Shown piece by piece: positions 36,226 to 48,500 of a stretch of DNA of 64,000 bases; the stretch's first letter is position 1; the number at the start of each line of letters is the position of its first letter. This DNA is from Pseudisothecium myosuroides (Eukaryota; Streptophyta; Bryopsida; Hypnales; Lembophyllaceae): positions 5,892,501 to 5,956,500 of the forward strand of contig OX637288.1 in assembly GCA_951799445.1 (NCBI GenBank), written 5' to 3'. Under the pieces are notes generated by a model. The model did no database searches. It was not told where the DNA came from and worked only from the letters and a program-made list of their open reading frames with translations. The translations under genes and the position numbers were made by a program.

Positions 36226-39200
36226 CAACACTCTGTACAATTATGTAATTAACTCTCACCTGCCAAATAGCTTGATTACAAACTGCTTCAGTCAGTATTG
36301 AACCTCAGAAGCTTTTGTGGCGTAGCGATCAAGTGTAATTATAATGTACGCTCCATGTCTTAAGCTCTTTGTCAGGTTCAATCGATTAGTATGTCCTGGC
36401 AGCAAAGGTCGGTGCCAGTATACATGTAAATACGTATATTGTCTGCGGGGTCCCATAAAAGCAGCCTGCAAGTTTGTCTCACTCACTGAGTGCAAGGCAT
36501 GGCGTTGAACCACTGTGTTCAGCATGATAGCTGGTGTATATTAACCTAAACGGCTTTTTCCTGCCGAGGTATCTGAGATGGTTACAGAAGCGGAGGCTGT
36601 ATTTCTAAGTAGCACATTACAGGTGAAGTAGCACATGTAGCCTTAATGTGTTGTATCATATTCAAATGCTTCCTGCAGGTCAATTGCTAGGTCAATTTTT
36701 CTTGCTGGTACCTGTAATGCCGATTACCTGTAACATATAATCGGGTTGGTGAAACTGTGAAACTGTTTCGAGGGTATGACGTTTGGTGGTTTTCTTCTTA
36801 CTGGTGTTTTCTTGTGTGGTTATGGCTCTTGGTGATAAAGAATTGAGAAGTTCAATTAGATACTAGCCTTGACATTTCACATGGCGCTGAGAGAGTGAAA
36901 GTGTTGGCGCTGAAGCTACACTCACTGGTCAATGTATGCACAAATGTTTGGCATGCAAGTGTAAAGACCTCTGCAAAAGTAAGCAACTAGGATAGGGTGC
37001 ATCAGAGGAACAAGCAGCTACAACTGGGGCTACAACTGGGGCTAAGGTAGGATGACTTATTGTCAACCCTTTGGTTGTTGCACATACTTAGCCCAATTGG
37101 ATTTGAAATTTTCATTTTGCATTAGAAACAACAACTCACATATTTAGCCGGATTGGATTTGCAAATTTCTTTTTGCAATAGAATAGCAAATCAGAGATTT
37201 TTACACAAGTATTTCAATCAACTCATTTTTCAGTAAAAGAAGACACATTATAGGTGGTCAAAGCAAAAACATATATTTTCCCATCGTTGTCCCTAGAGGT
37301 GGACTATTCTTGTCCGTTTGGATTCTAACGTGGTTCTTTCAGCTTCCTACATGGTTCCATGTGTTTAAATTCCAACCCTTTCAACCTCAATTCTACACTT
37401 CACCTATTATAATGTAGAAGGTCATTAAACCACCTTGGTTCTAAATGTGTTCACTATTTAGGAATGAAGGATAAGTTCCTTAAAATGTCTATTATTGTCA
37501 TTGATGAGGTAGGTAGGTTTAGAAGGATAGTTTTATAGACCTCCCACCTTAATGCCAGACATGGACAATTTTCACTTCATTAGGATGCACAAGGGTGGAA
37601 TTATTCAATCGTAGTATGTGCGCAATTGGGCTTTGGGTGATTTTGGATATGTATACCTCAACACAATTGATTATTTATTCCTATGAAGCACCTTGCCCTA
37701 GTTACTTACACTACATGTTTAGCAATCCCAAATCTAAAAGATGGAGTACAAATGACTATGATATTGAAGTTTTGCAATGCACAACAAGAAGAAAGGATGC
37801 AATTATGGGTTGTTTCCACCCCTAATTAGTGCTTTGTTTACCTTTCAAAGTTCTGATCTAAATATTCTCCCCAAAAATCTAAATATCCAAGGCTATGCTT
37901 TGCACAGTATTCTTCCATTGGAAAGTTTAGAAATGCATTATAAGAGCCACTTTACGTAATGAGCATTTAATGTCTATATGCCCAAGGCATCATATTTTGG
38001 TGTTAACTAAATTTTGAAATAAAATAAAATCTTACCAAATTGCAATTTTTGGCTTTTTTAATAGTTGAATATCCTTTAAAGTTCCATTTTAAGGATCCAA
38101 TTTTGAAAAAAATTGTTCATGATTTTTCTATTAAAGATTTTGTTCAAAGGTGTCCATTATAAATCTTAATTTTTTAGGGTTAGAGGTTCTTGGAGATGAG
38201 CCTCAAATATACTAGATCTTTAGGGAGGAATCACATTAAAAATTCATTGAAGAAATTATAGAGTAGATTTTGAGAAATTGTATTTCAATTATGGTTATGC
38301 ACATTATGTCAATTTTTTTCATGACCTCAATTCAGATTTGACATATAAAAAGTGGATTAAAAGACTTCAAATCACTTTTGCAGTTTTAACACCCTCTTGA
38401 TCGAACACTATAATCTTTCAATCCATAAGTGATATGGTTGTATTTCTTTCCTAATGTGATCCAAGTAACACATCTAGTTTGAATTTGTATGGTTACGTTT
38501 TTTTTAAATGACACTCCATAATACTTATCAAAACTTGGGCTTTCTGTATTAGTTTTGAGCAAACTACAAGAAGCTCAAAAAAGCCGTTGGCCGGCATTTA
38601 CAGGTTAACTAGAGCTTATATTATTAAAAAGGCAGTTAGAACACATACTAAAATACCGCCCAAATCAACTCACATTTCTGTGCGCCGGTAATCGATCGAT
38701 CGATCAATCAATCGGGGTTTATATTTTATTATAAAAGCACGTTGTTTACATACTAAAAATGCCACAAACATCAACGCAAGTTTCTGTTTACTGCTGGAGG
38801 AGCGGGTCACCCACTACAGGCCTTTAAAATTTTGTTATGAAATTACAAAGTTGCTCACAAGTAGGTTTAATATATGCTCCAAGCAGAGTTGGGGAAGAAC
38901 CGGCCAAATGGTGTCCTGCGCCATGTATTGTGTGCATCGATGCCGTGCGAATGTGGGATACCATACCGACAAATTAATACGAAGAGAGGCTGAATTCAAA
39001 AGATTCCCGGTCTATACAGGATTTCCGGCTCAGCGCCGGCACTTCGACAGGGACTCCGACGACGTCGACAGGTAGCGTCGCCTGCACACCCACAACAAAG
39101 AGTCACTAGCCAACTTATAAGGATTCCCAAGCGCCATGCATTTTGTAACAAACACATTCAACTGAGCTGCAGGTACACAGCTTACACTATTCTTCGATCA

Positions 39201-40098
39201 CTGGCAGAGTCGTAAGATGGTTTAACATGGTTTAGGAGAGACCCAGTCAGGTGCTGTCCCCTAAGCAGCACATTGCCCTTGGTTTCATTCTGAATCATTA
39301 GAAGTCGTGGATGTGATTCTCTTTCGTGTACTCCATGTTTTATGGATAAGGGAAGTACGTCTTCTCATCAGATTCCTCCAGTAAGCGCTTTTTGTAAATT
39401 GGTTGAAATTCAATTTGTTGAAGATTGGAGATGAGGAATGCGAGGCAAAGATTTGTGTTTCATTGATGAATGCACTAGAGCTAGGGATTTTTTGAGCTAG
39501 GGATGCAGTGCAAGGGGATGGGGATGGGGATGTGAAAATTGAAAGCTCAACAGACTAGGCTTCTATGCTCGCCATAGAAGACTGTGCAGGGAGTACGAAC
39601 TTCCACCGTGCAATTGAGCCCTCCTGCATATAAACGACCCTTCTCGTAAGACAATAGGAGTTTCAAAACTTGTGATTCCTGCTTCTGTGGCTCGTTGATT
39701 TTTTTCCAAATCCGACCCTCCAAAGATCTCATCTGAAAGTAGGAGGCCCCACGTAAAATCATGTTGCCCAAATCACCTGCTCCCTCAATTGCACACGTCT
39801 CGCACTTTGACACCCCTAATCTCAGCACTTGCACATTGATAGATCAATTAGCATACCATTGATTTCTCATATTGGTGACCAAGGGAGTAATGCTAGTGAC
39901 ACATCTTGCAGGAGGAACTAAGCTGCTGCAAGTTTCGACAAAAGTATCAATTACATCTTCCTCGGGCGCCTCCAGCTTGGTGTGGAATCTTGACCAAACG
40001 GACTCTTCATTCACGCCGGCGAAGTCACACTTCTTTTTCTTCTTCCTACTCGACATTGTCTGAACACAGTCACCGGCCATTGCAACAAAGTGGGCATC
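36226..40098. other. Intergenic DNA, no intact gene on plus strand
   Basis: 36.2-37 kb is probably the 3' UTR of the F-box gene. 37-38.6 kb is AT-rich. A short (GATC/AATC)n tract lies near 38692-38714. An open frame at 38851-39075 is unrecognised. A minus-strand interrupted frame at 39547-40056 is listed separately. Confidence 0.35.
39547..40056 (-). pseudogene. Open frame split by one in-frame TGA, unknown
   Basis: From the ATG at 40056 the minus strand stays open for 70 codons, meets a TGA (39846-39844), then stays open in the same frame for a further 98 codons to the stop at 39547. The first part begins MSSRKKKKK and is acidic later. The second part reads like real protein (GAGDLGNMILRGASYFQM, GRIWKKINEPQKQES, KLLLSYEKGRLYAGG). 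I do not know the family. It may be a pseudogene with one nonsense change, two exons with a short intron I cannot place, or chance. A longer start at 40131 would overlap the zinc-ribbon ORF on the other strand. Confidence 0.4.
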
Positions 40099-40305
40099 AT
40101 GTTTCTGTGCTGCATCTGTGACGAGAAGCATAGGGTGACGAGGAGCAGGCACGCTCCGGGCATCTGCGGTCGCTGCGGTGGAGGGTGTTCCAAAGTACGA
40201 GTGCGCCGCGTCTTCCGCGCGTGCTTCATCCCCGTCTGGTGCACCTGGAACCGCGAAGTCATGTGCTCCCGACCTGGTTGCAACGCCCGTCTGCGACAGT
40301 ACTAA
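40099..40305 (+). CDS. Small zinc-ribbon-like Cys-rich protein
   Basis: A single-exon 68-residue ORF (MFLCCICDEKHRVTRSR...) has clustered cysteines: CCxxC near residues 4-7, CGRC with a further Cys at about 24-31, and C...C pairs at the end (MCSRPGCN). The central motif FRACFIPVW resembles the FxxCFIPxW/FFVPVW strand of small plant zinc-ribbon proteins, whose molecular role is not established. GC-rich third positions contrast with the surrounding DNA and support coding. The start is the ATG at 40099; the frame also extends to an upstream GTG. Its start lies about 40 bp from the ATG of the opposite-strand interrupted frame. Confidence 0.6.
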   Translation: MFLCCICDEKHRVTRSRHAPGICGRCGGGCSKVRVRRVFRACFIPVWCTWNREVMCSRPGCNARLRQY

Positions 40306-41373
40306 CTTTCTACCTTCAGTCTGCAGCCATGAACTTAGGCTAATACGTTCCGAAGCCTGCTGTAGTGCTTGAAGTAAGATACTACGTCGGATACGAAAAC
40401 CGTTAGGGAGCTGGTCCTGTCTCCTATTGACTGACCCCTGTTACCAACATCTGCTCATCTCTTCCAATCGACACATAGTTGGCCTTCAATTAGCAAACAT
40501 TGGGTGAGAGAAATCATGACTTCGGCTAAATTGGTCGATGGCCACTCATATTGAATAGAAATCAGGGCCGGTCTACGGCTCCTTCAATAGTGGTCCTCGT
40601 GATCTCCCACCTTGAATGATGGCGTAAGAAATTGACACAGATCCAATACCCCAAAGCGATCCCTCCAGTGAGTTCTATTGAGTGATTCCCCAATGAAAGT
40701 AGACTCCCTACATATGTTAATACACTAAGAGGATATCTCACGGGTTGAAGAGTGTACCTCCAATAAAGAAGTTATTGACAAGTTGTGACCTATTACTCTT
40801 GTTCTTTCAACTGTCTCGTCAATGTTCAACGTGTCTAGGAAAATGTGTCCATTCCAAACACCTCAAGTATCTTTGAGTAAGAAGTCAATTTAATGCATCT
40901 TGTAAATATTCAAGAGATAATGACCATCAACTCACAAGCATATCTCTCCAGAGCATCAACACTGCGAAAATGGAGTACACATCAAGGAAACCGTTTGAAG
41001 CAGTGTAAAAATAAACATGCCAACCGGACACCACTTGCAAAATTCTTCCTCCGCATTAAATGCTTTGGAGAATGGTTTTCTGTAGAAATTGAGATTTTCT
41101 CTCGTTACAGAATCACATAAGTGTAACTCATCTGTAGGAAAATGTGGCAAAATATCACTAAGTAGGATTATCACCGTACTTTAAAATGATGATCAGTGAT
41201 GACGTTGTGGAATCCTCCTTGTGACGTTGATGAAAACCACATTTGTTTAAGGCACCTACAAAGATCAGATAACAAATTTAGAGGAAGGGTGAAGAGAGGA
41301 ATACAGACCATAAATCACCAGGTGTTGTAACTTCAGCCAAACTCCTGTAGAGTATGGAGCAACAGTATTCCAT
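40306..41373. other. Intergenic between zinc-ribbon ORF and mtSSB 3' end
   Basis: No gene was recognised. The part next to 41373 is likely the 3' UTR of the SSB gene. Confidence 0.4.
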
Positions 41374-43657
41374 CTATGCCTCTAGGGGTTGCTCTGATTG
41401 GCGCGTAATTGGCTCTAATGACTCCAAAGGATTTTCCCCGTATTGCTGCTTAGCTTTTGACGTTGGATCCATGAACAAAAGGCGTCCTACATTCGAATGC
41501 AGACACCATGTCAGTTAAAAGACTACTTGGTACTGCACAACAAAAAATGTGGCACTACCCACGAAGAGAAAATTCATGAAAGGTTTGAAGTTGCTAAAAC
41601 GACCCCATTTGTCGTAATACAACCGATAGTTGCTTAAAATGAAGGAACTACACAGGCATACAGGATGTACCATTTTGGCGTACTGCAATTTCCCGAATGC
41701 GCTTCACTTGTTGCGTATTGGGGTCGTTATAAACTCTTGTTTCAATGTTGCCCTCAACATACACCTGTGTCCTGGTAACATTAACAATAACCTGATCATC
41801 AATAAACTGTATATTGTTGGAATCCAAACACAAGGCAAGAACCTGAAAAGAAAAAGTTTCAGCACCTAAACCATCTCAGCATCTGTCCCAAGAACCAGAC
41901 ATATCTACCAGGGAACTTACCCCTGCTTCATAGAGCGCAAGATGAGGTGTCCAACTTTTTCCTGATACACAGCTACTCTATGCCACTGTATGCTGCTACG
42001 CTCAGCAAACTCTTCAGGAGTCTCCCCATCAAACATTCTACGATTAAGATGCATTCCTCCAGTACCCACAGAGAAGATAGTAACTGCTCGTCCACTCTTC
42101 AGAACTTTTTGAACGGGAGGTAGACCAACCTCCCCCAAAAGTATAGCCTAAGCATTGAATGACACAAACAAGGTCTGGTCAGTGAAATTAACACAGATAT
42201 GCCACTGAAATTATGCAAAGTTACTTTACTATGGAGATCCGACACAAAAGGAAACGCTGTTAAGTTAACCCCTTTAAGAGATCCCCTAAGAGCAAACTAA
42301 ATATAGGAAGCCCACTTTGGAAGCTAATAGTCAATTATAGTAACTCTCAAAAACGTATTTCTATTGTTCAAAAAAGTAGGATATGTTTATTCTTATTATT
42401 GGCACAAATTTTTGGCCTTCCAGAAACTTTCAATATGAATCAGTTCCTACAGCTTTCAATTCCTAAAGGTATGCAGGCAGCCACTATTTTCAATTTGGGC
42501 ACTTAGAAGTTAACTCTAACTCTAACCATGATTCTAAAATCGCCAACCATGAATGATTCCCCCTGTATAATATTGTATAATCCCAACCATGAATGATTGA
42601 GTTTCATAAAAGAATCATCTGGGCCTGCAGACTTCATTACCTTGTAGACCCCACGAGGTTGATAGGTGCGGCCAGACGAATAGCTCCCCTGAGGCTGAGC
42701 TGCGGGTTGATCTCCACTCAATGGAGCAGCAGCAGGAGAATCAAATGAAAAAAATTCGGGTGCAGCATCTGACTGATGACCCTGATCAATTTCTGGTGTT
42801 TGCGTGTTCAGTTCCGACACAGCATCTTGAGATGCATCGTCAAATCCCTGCGTGCTATAAAATTTGGCCTTCACTGAGGCAGACCCCACCGTCCGTAAGC
42901 TCCCTGCAAGTTAAGAACGAGGTCCAGTTTTAACCAAAATTTAATTATAAGCTCCACAAGTGCAGAGATCATCCGCTTGCCTGGTATCAATTGATGACGA
43001 TACCAGGCATCGACACATCTTAAGCAGAGTAAGAGAATGCGAGGCTTAAAATGTAATTACGAATTTCTCAACAGGAGAAGAAGAAGCTCAGGACAAAAGT
43101 TCAAAAACTGTGATTTTTACAATGCAAGTGACTCATAACTCCTCAAATCTTGAGATATCCCGTGACCTTTAGGGGTTTACCATTCGTTTGAGATTGAAAG
43201 GTCCGCAGTTACATAGAACTCTATTGTACGGATCCAAGTTAGAACCGTTCGTTGATTCATATATGATTAGTACATAATTGTCTGGAACTCTTCTCCAAAG
43301 GTTCCTCACCCTCCTCAGTCATTCACAAGCAAGACAATCAAGTCTAAACCCTAAACCCTGAGCCCTACACCAAACAACAACCGGCATGCGCTTTCACATG
43401 CATCCATCGATCCTTGTGAAAAACGTAATCCAAAAGTCAAAGTTCAAGACACACCACCACCACGTATCATCACCACCAATCTTGTATCCCACATTGTCGC
43501 TCCCCATTGAAACTCAAAATCAACCCTAAAGCCGTCGAAATAGATACTCCCCAAATGCATGCAAGGATCATCAACTACAATGGACGAAACGGAACATACC
43601 ACCCGCGCCGAGTGAGTACAGCTTCTTCGCCACTGCACGCGAAAGATGAGAGGCCAT
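41374..43657 (-). CDS. Mitochondrial single-stranded DNA-binding protein
   Basis: This is an OB-fold SSB that would coat single-stranded DNA during organelle DNA replication and repair. I read five minus-strand exons: 43657-43600, 42903-42641, 42147-41921, 41771-41671 and 41486-41374, all GT-AG with consistent phases, giving 253 residues. The N-terminus (MASHLSRAVAKKLYS... then AKFYSTQG) is a basic, Ser/Arg-rich mitochondrial presequence. A low-complexity Gln/Ser/Ala-rich linker (about 45-100) precedes the OB domain. Conserved OB segments are LPPVQKVLKSGRAVTIFSVG, WHRVAVYQEK, LILRSMKQGTQVYVEGNIET and the last strand AVRQNGRLLFM. The C-terminal tail after the OB fold is acidic and polar. At 253 residues it is longer than Arabidopsis mtSSB (about 200), mainly because of the linker. 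The 5' exon is short and was placed by phase and donor quality. Confidence 0.85.
43340..43365. promoter_or_regulatory. Telo-box motifs in mtSSB intron 1
   Basis: Two CCCTAAA units lie side by side (AAACCCTAAACCCT) in the first intron. Telo boxes are common near plant genes for replication and translation. A functional role here is inference. Confidence 0.4.
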
Positions 43658-44060
43658 CTCGGCACTCGACCCTCCTGCTTGTTATTTTCCCACAGCGAGT
43701 GCCAAAAATCTTCGACAAAGTGGAATAGCAATTCCTTGTGTTCTCTCTATCGCAATCAGTTTGTTCGATGCTCTTGAAGTTCTCGCCGAATGTGCAAAAA
43801 TGAGGGTGAGAGCTCCTTGGGAATGACATGAACAATCAAAGTTTTCAGGGAAGGGCCGCCTCTCAAAATGGGAAAAGACAGAGGGGCGGGAAGGGCACCC
43901 GACGAAAGGGAGGGTGAGTCTAGTATCTCGTAGATTTGGTAGTGGTGGGGTTTGTAAGGGTGCTGCGACGCGACCCGTGCGAATGCGGGGTGGAGGGGTT
44001 TAGGGTTTTAGGGCTCTTGGGTGACGTCGACATGCCTACTGAGATTGGTACCCCTACCGA
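43658..44060 (-). promoter_or_regulatory. mtSSB promoter region with telo box
   Basis: The sequence directly upstream of the SSB start contains GGGTTTAGGGTTTTAGGG at about 43997-44014, which reads as tandem telo-box motifs on the gene strand, about 340 bp before the ATG. Confidence 0.45.
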
Positions 44061-44652
44061 CTCAAGTGCCCATTTTCTGGTCGCTGGTCCTCTTTTTTGA
44101 GCTCCCCCGTTCTCAAATTTTGAGGAGATTTTTTTAGAAAAATTATTTCTAGAAAATAGATTTCATTATGAATCCAATGGCTGTAGTTTCATCAAATTCC
44201 GAGTTAAAGTCCTCCTTGTGGATTTTTTTAAAATTGAGTGGTATAGTGTAGTTTATGGCTCATGTTTTTTAGGTTTAGTTTGGGCACAAATTGAAAAGTC
44301 AGCTAACCAATGCAATTGTTGCTCGCTTCAAGAAGCGCAAATCCAAGGAGTTCAAGGAGAAGACAAGTGTGCCCGTTAGGCTTGTTTTTCTTACAAACAC
44401 TATTGTCAATTCAGTGACCACCATACATTGTAAGCTCCTCCCAAAATTGCAAAATGATTAGAATGTTGTGAAATTTTACATGAGCATTTTCAACTCTCTT
44501 ATCTTTCACTGAGCATAGAAATGTCATCATTTCAAGACATTCTCACTAAGATATGCTCCTTCAAAGTGCATTGCCATGTTTTTCCATTGACTCAAATAAA
44601 ATTTCAAACTTATATATCTACTAAATTGTATGATCAGATCATTTGAAATTAT

Positions 44653-45585
44653 CCCCTAAAGGACCAAGGCCTTTTTTCTGCCAAAAAACATTCAAAACTG
44701 CCATATCTATAGCAAAGAGTAAAAAAAATTGAATTTTTTTTTTCATATCTAAACATAGGATCTTACACCTATCTAGTATGAAAGTGTGTGGAAAAAATTT
44801 CAGAATTTTTGACTGCACAGATTGCAAGATTGCAAGATATCTGTGTTTAAAGTGAAAAAAACAAGTTTTTCAGCACATTGTGGGACCAAATTTTTTGACT
44901 TTGAACATTTTTAACTTAAAATTTTTGCACTACAAAGTTTTGAGCTTTAAATCTTTATAGTGGAGAATTGAATTCAGAGTCTAGGAAAAAAAAATTTCAA
45001 AAAAACTTAATTATCATTCTTAAAAAAATTGTTAAGTAGAAGTAGGTACAAGATAGAAGGAAAATCTAAAATATTCATATATTTTAGATGGAATTAAAAT
45101 GCACTAATCCCAATGGTGAGATTGTTCTAACAATTAAACTAAACCTTGCAAAAAAAAATGTGAAAAATGTGAAAAATTGCATTCAAAAATGAATCCTACA
45201 AGTTATTTTTTTCAAGAAGATGCTCTAACTGCCCAAAAAACAAGAATGTCCATAATTTTCTCATAACATATCCAAATGAAATGAATAAAAGCTTTCCAGA
45301 TAGACAAAAATATAATCTATGAGAAAAAAATATTAAAAAAATAAATTCAAGTTTTTGTCCATTTTTGTTTTTGCTGCCCGGGTTGCCCGTCGTCCCATGT
45401 TTTGAGCTTATTTGGTCATAACTTTTGTTCCTGGGCACCAATTGTGAAAAAAATAATATTCCCACAATGCTTATCAGTTTTTCTATCTCCAAAAAAAGTT
45501 TCAAAAAATCACCACAAAATTTCAGCCTGTAGGTACCTACCCAAAAACGCATTTGTCCCCCGAATGGACAACGGTCCTTTAGGGG
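44653..45585 (-). mobile_element. TTAT-flanked TIR element, copy 2 (933 bp)
   Basis: The ends CCCCTAAAGGACCAAGGCC (left) and, inverted, CCCCTAAAGGACCGTTGTCC (right) are bordered by TTAT on both sides (44649-44652 and 45586-45589). The body is the reverse-orientation relative of the 925-bp element at 11563-12487: both ends and the flanking subterminal sequence match. It is non-coding. Confidence 0.8.
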
Positions 45586-45589
45586 TTAT

Positions 45590-48500
45590 TTGAGGTGCTC
45601 ACTGTCAATGTGAACTACAAGATCCTATGGTTACATTCTATCTAATCTTAAGTAAAAATGAGAAAACAATTTGCCCAAGTTCTTGGCTATTTTGGCCCAT
45701 TTTGAAAGTACACACCCTTAGGTCATTAGGAATTAATAGTGAGGTTTCAAAATCAGTGCCACCTTCAAAATTAGTGTCACTATAGAATTCTATTTTGGAA
45801 GAAATTATTACAATATAGGGAATTTTTAGTCACTTTATAAATAATTTTGGTCACTTTACAAATAGTGTGACTTTAATAAATTAGCATGGCTCAAACAAAT
45901 AGGACATATCACTAAAGTAAAAATGGATTGGGAGCCCATTATAGGTAGTAGTGGATAAATGTATTTTGTATTCATGTACTTAAGTGAATTTTCAACTTTC
46001 AATGTGAATAAAGTTCTTCAAGCTCCTCACATTAATCCCTTGAAGACAATTGTCCGCTGAACAAACAATTGAATGGTCAAATTGTAGGTTTCTACAAAGT
46101 CAATTTTGAATGTGTTTTTTTTTAATTTTTGACACAAGGTACATATGTAAATGTATGTATTCTAAATTTTTGTTTCTATATTTTCACTAATCAAATCTTT
46201 AAGATAGAAAATTATTAGTGCATAATAAATCATAAAAAATGGCTATTGTATTGTCAAGTCATTTAATGTCCTTGTATTGCAAAGAAATTTAGAGTAAGAT
46301 ACCCCTCTTATTTGCTTTTGAAAGTTTGAATGTGTATAATCCAAAAGATGTAGTAGTCAATAATATAGAGGCTCAATTGTAAATAAAGCAATATCATCAT
46401 TCCAAGAAGACTCAAGGTTTGTTGATTCTATATTGTAGGTTTTTTGTTTATAATACTTCAAAAATTAAGATCTTTCAATTTTAATGGCCTACTATTCTAC
46501 TCTGTAGTTGGAATTTTAAAAAATATTTTTAATTTCCAATTTTGATTAATGCACCTAAAAATGACAAATTTTGACAATCTCTTATAATTGTTTTATTGAA
46601 GGATTTTTCTTTAGGGGTTAGCCTCCAACGAGGCCTCCAAAGAATTGGTGGGAGAGATTTCAAGAAAAATTGTCAAAAATTGCCATTTTTAGTGCATGGT
46701 CCAAAATTGAAAATAAAAACTATTTTTTTCAAACTTCAACCATACAAAAGTATATCAATAATAGACTAATATGACAAGTTTATTTCTAGTTTACTTAAGA
46801 TTAGATATAAGTGACCACTTTCAAAGCTAAATTCTAAAATTTGGTTTAAGGAATCTAAAATATATATCTATGAATGTGGTAAAAGACTGTCTAATTTATA
46901 AAAATTCAACTTTTTCCATACAATCTTACATCTTTTTTTTGTCAATAACTGTAAACATATATACATTGCAAACTTTTTGCCTTACCATTTTGACCGTTGC
47001 AAAGTACAATCTCTCATAAACAAAATATATCTCTTACATGCAACAAATCCTAACGTTTTATAAACCTTGACATATAAGGTAGGGAGTTTAGGGCTTGGAG
47101 GTTAAGGCAAGGGTTATGAAAATGCAAACACCTTAGATGAAAGTAGTAGTAACCATCAAAAATTGGAAGAACAATTTGGATGAATGCCTAACTTCTTTTA
47201 ATTATGATTTATGCCCAATTTTTACATATTACCTTATGGACTACCTAATTGTTTTTTATACTTTAATTAACAATTAGGCTACAAGTTGCCCAAGTTGCTA
47301 GGAAGCTACAGTAATGAAATGGGATAAAAAAATTTATATTAATAATTGGGTTTCTATTTCCAAAATCACACTATATTGTGTTCTTCCATCTCTTGAATTG
47401 TCTTTTTATGTTCTTTGTAGGCATGACATGTCAAGAATCTCATGAACCATTAGCATTAAAAATGAACACCATCCGAAGAACTTCATCCTCACTAACTCCA
47501 ATTGCTCAAAGCTACATGATTTATCTCATTGTCACTTATATTATCCATGGGTAAAATTTTCCATATGACATCTCCCGACCATGAGGCATCAAGTGCTAAT
47601 AAGCTAGGCCTCACACCTTGCAATGTCATACATCTATATTCAAAAGGTTAATACTGCATCTTTTCAGTCAATCCCGTTTGAGATTCAATTGGTTGTGCTT
47701 GCAATGCAATTTTGTTTTCACTTTCCATAGACACTTCTATTGGCTCCACATGTAGACAACAAGATCCACAACCATTGTATTCTCTTTGGTCATCTAACAT
47801 ACCACCAAAGTAACTCATCGATAAGTCAAAAACTCCAACAAACACCGTCAAAGAGCAAAATTCATCCTTCAAATATCTTTATATCTCCCACTAAGAACAC
47901 AAATGATGAAGCATGTACCAATAATCTTGAACCATCAAAGAAGTCTTGTGAAGACAATTTCACAACATTTCCCTTGTATCATCTCAAGAAAAATAGAATC
48001 ATTTTTTAGTATCAAAGAAAAATTAACTTGATCCAACCAGTTCAAAAGCCTTCATGCTCAAGTGATAATAAATATGAAAAATAAGTTTATGCAGTTTTCC
48101 ATTGAATTTAAATTCACTTTTATTACCCTTGATACCTTTGTCATAATAAAACTCAACTCTGTTGATAAGAAATTATATTTTAAAGATGATCTAAATTGAA
48201 AAGTACACAATAGAAAAAGATTATGACTAAAACATACAACATATATATATATATATATATATATGATACAATAATGTGCAAATAAAATGAAATTAGGCAT
48301 GACTCAAATTACATCATCAAGGAGATGCCTCCTTTTCTCTATGCTTCTTAATTCAACAATTGCAAGACAAGTGCTACAGTTTCTATCCTACTAATCACAT
48401 CTTCAAGCATAAAAGAAACTTGACTTTGTGAATGTTGAAGCTCCGCCATCTCTAGAAAAATATTATTAAAACTACCATCTCCTGAGGAGGGGACACCTTC

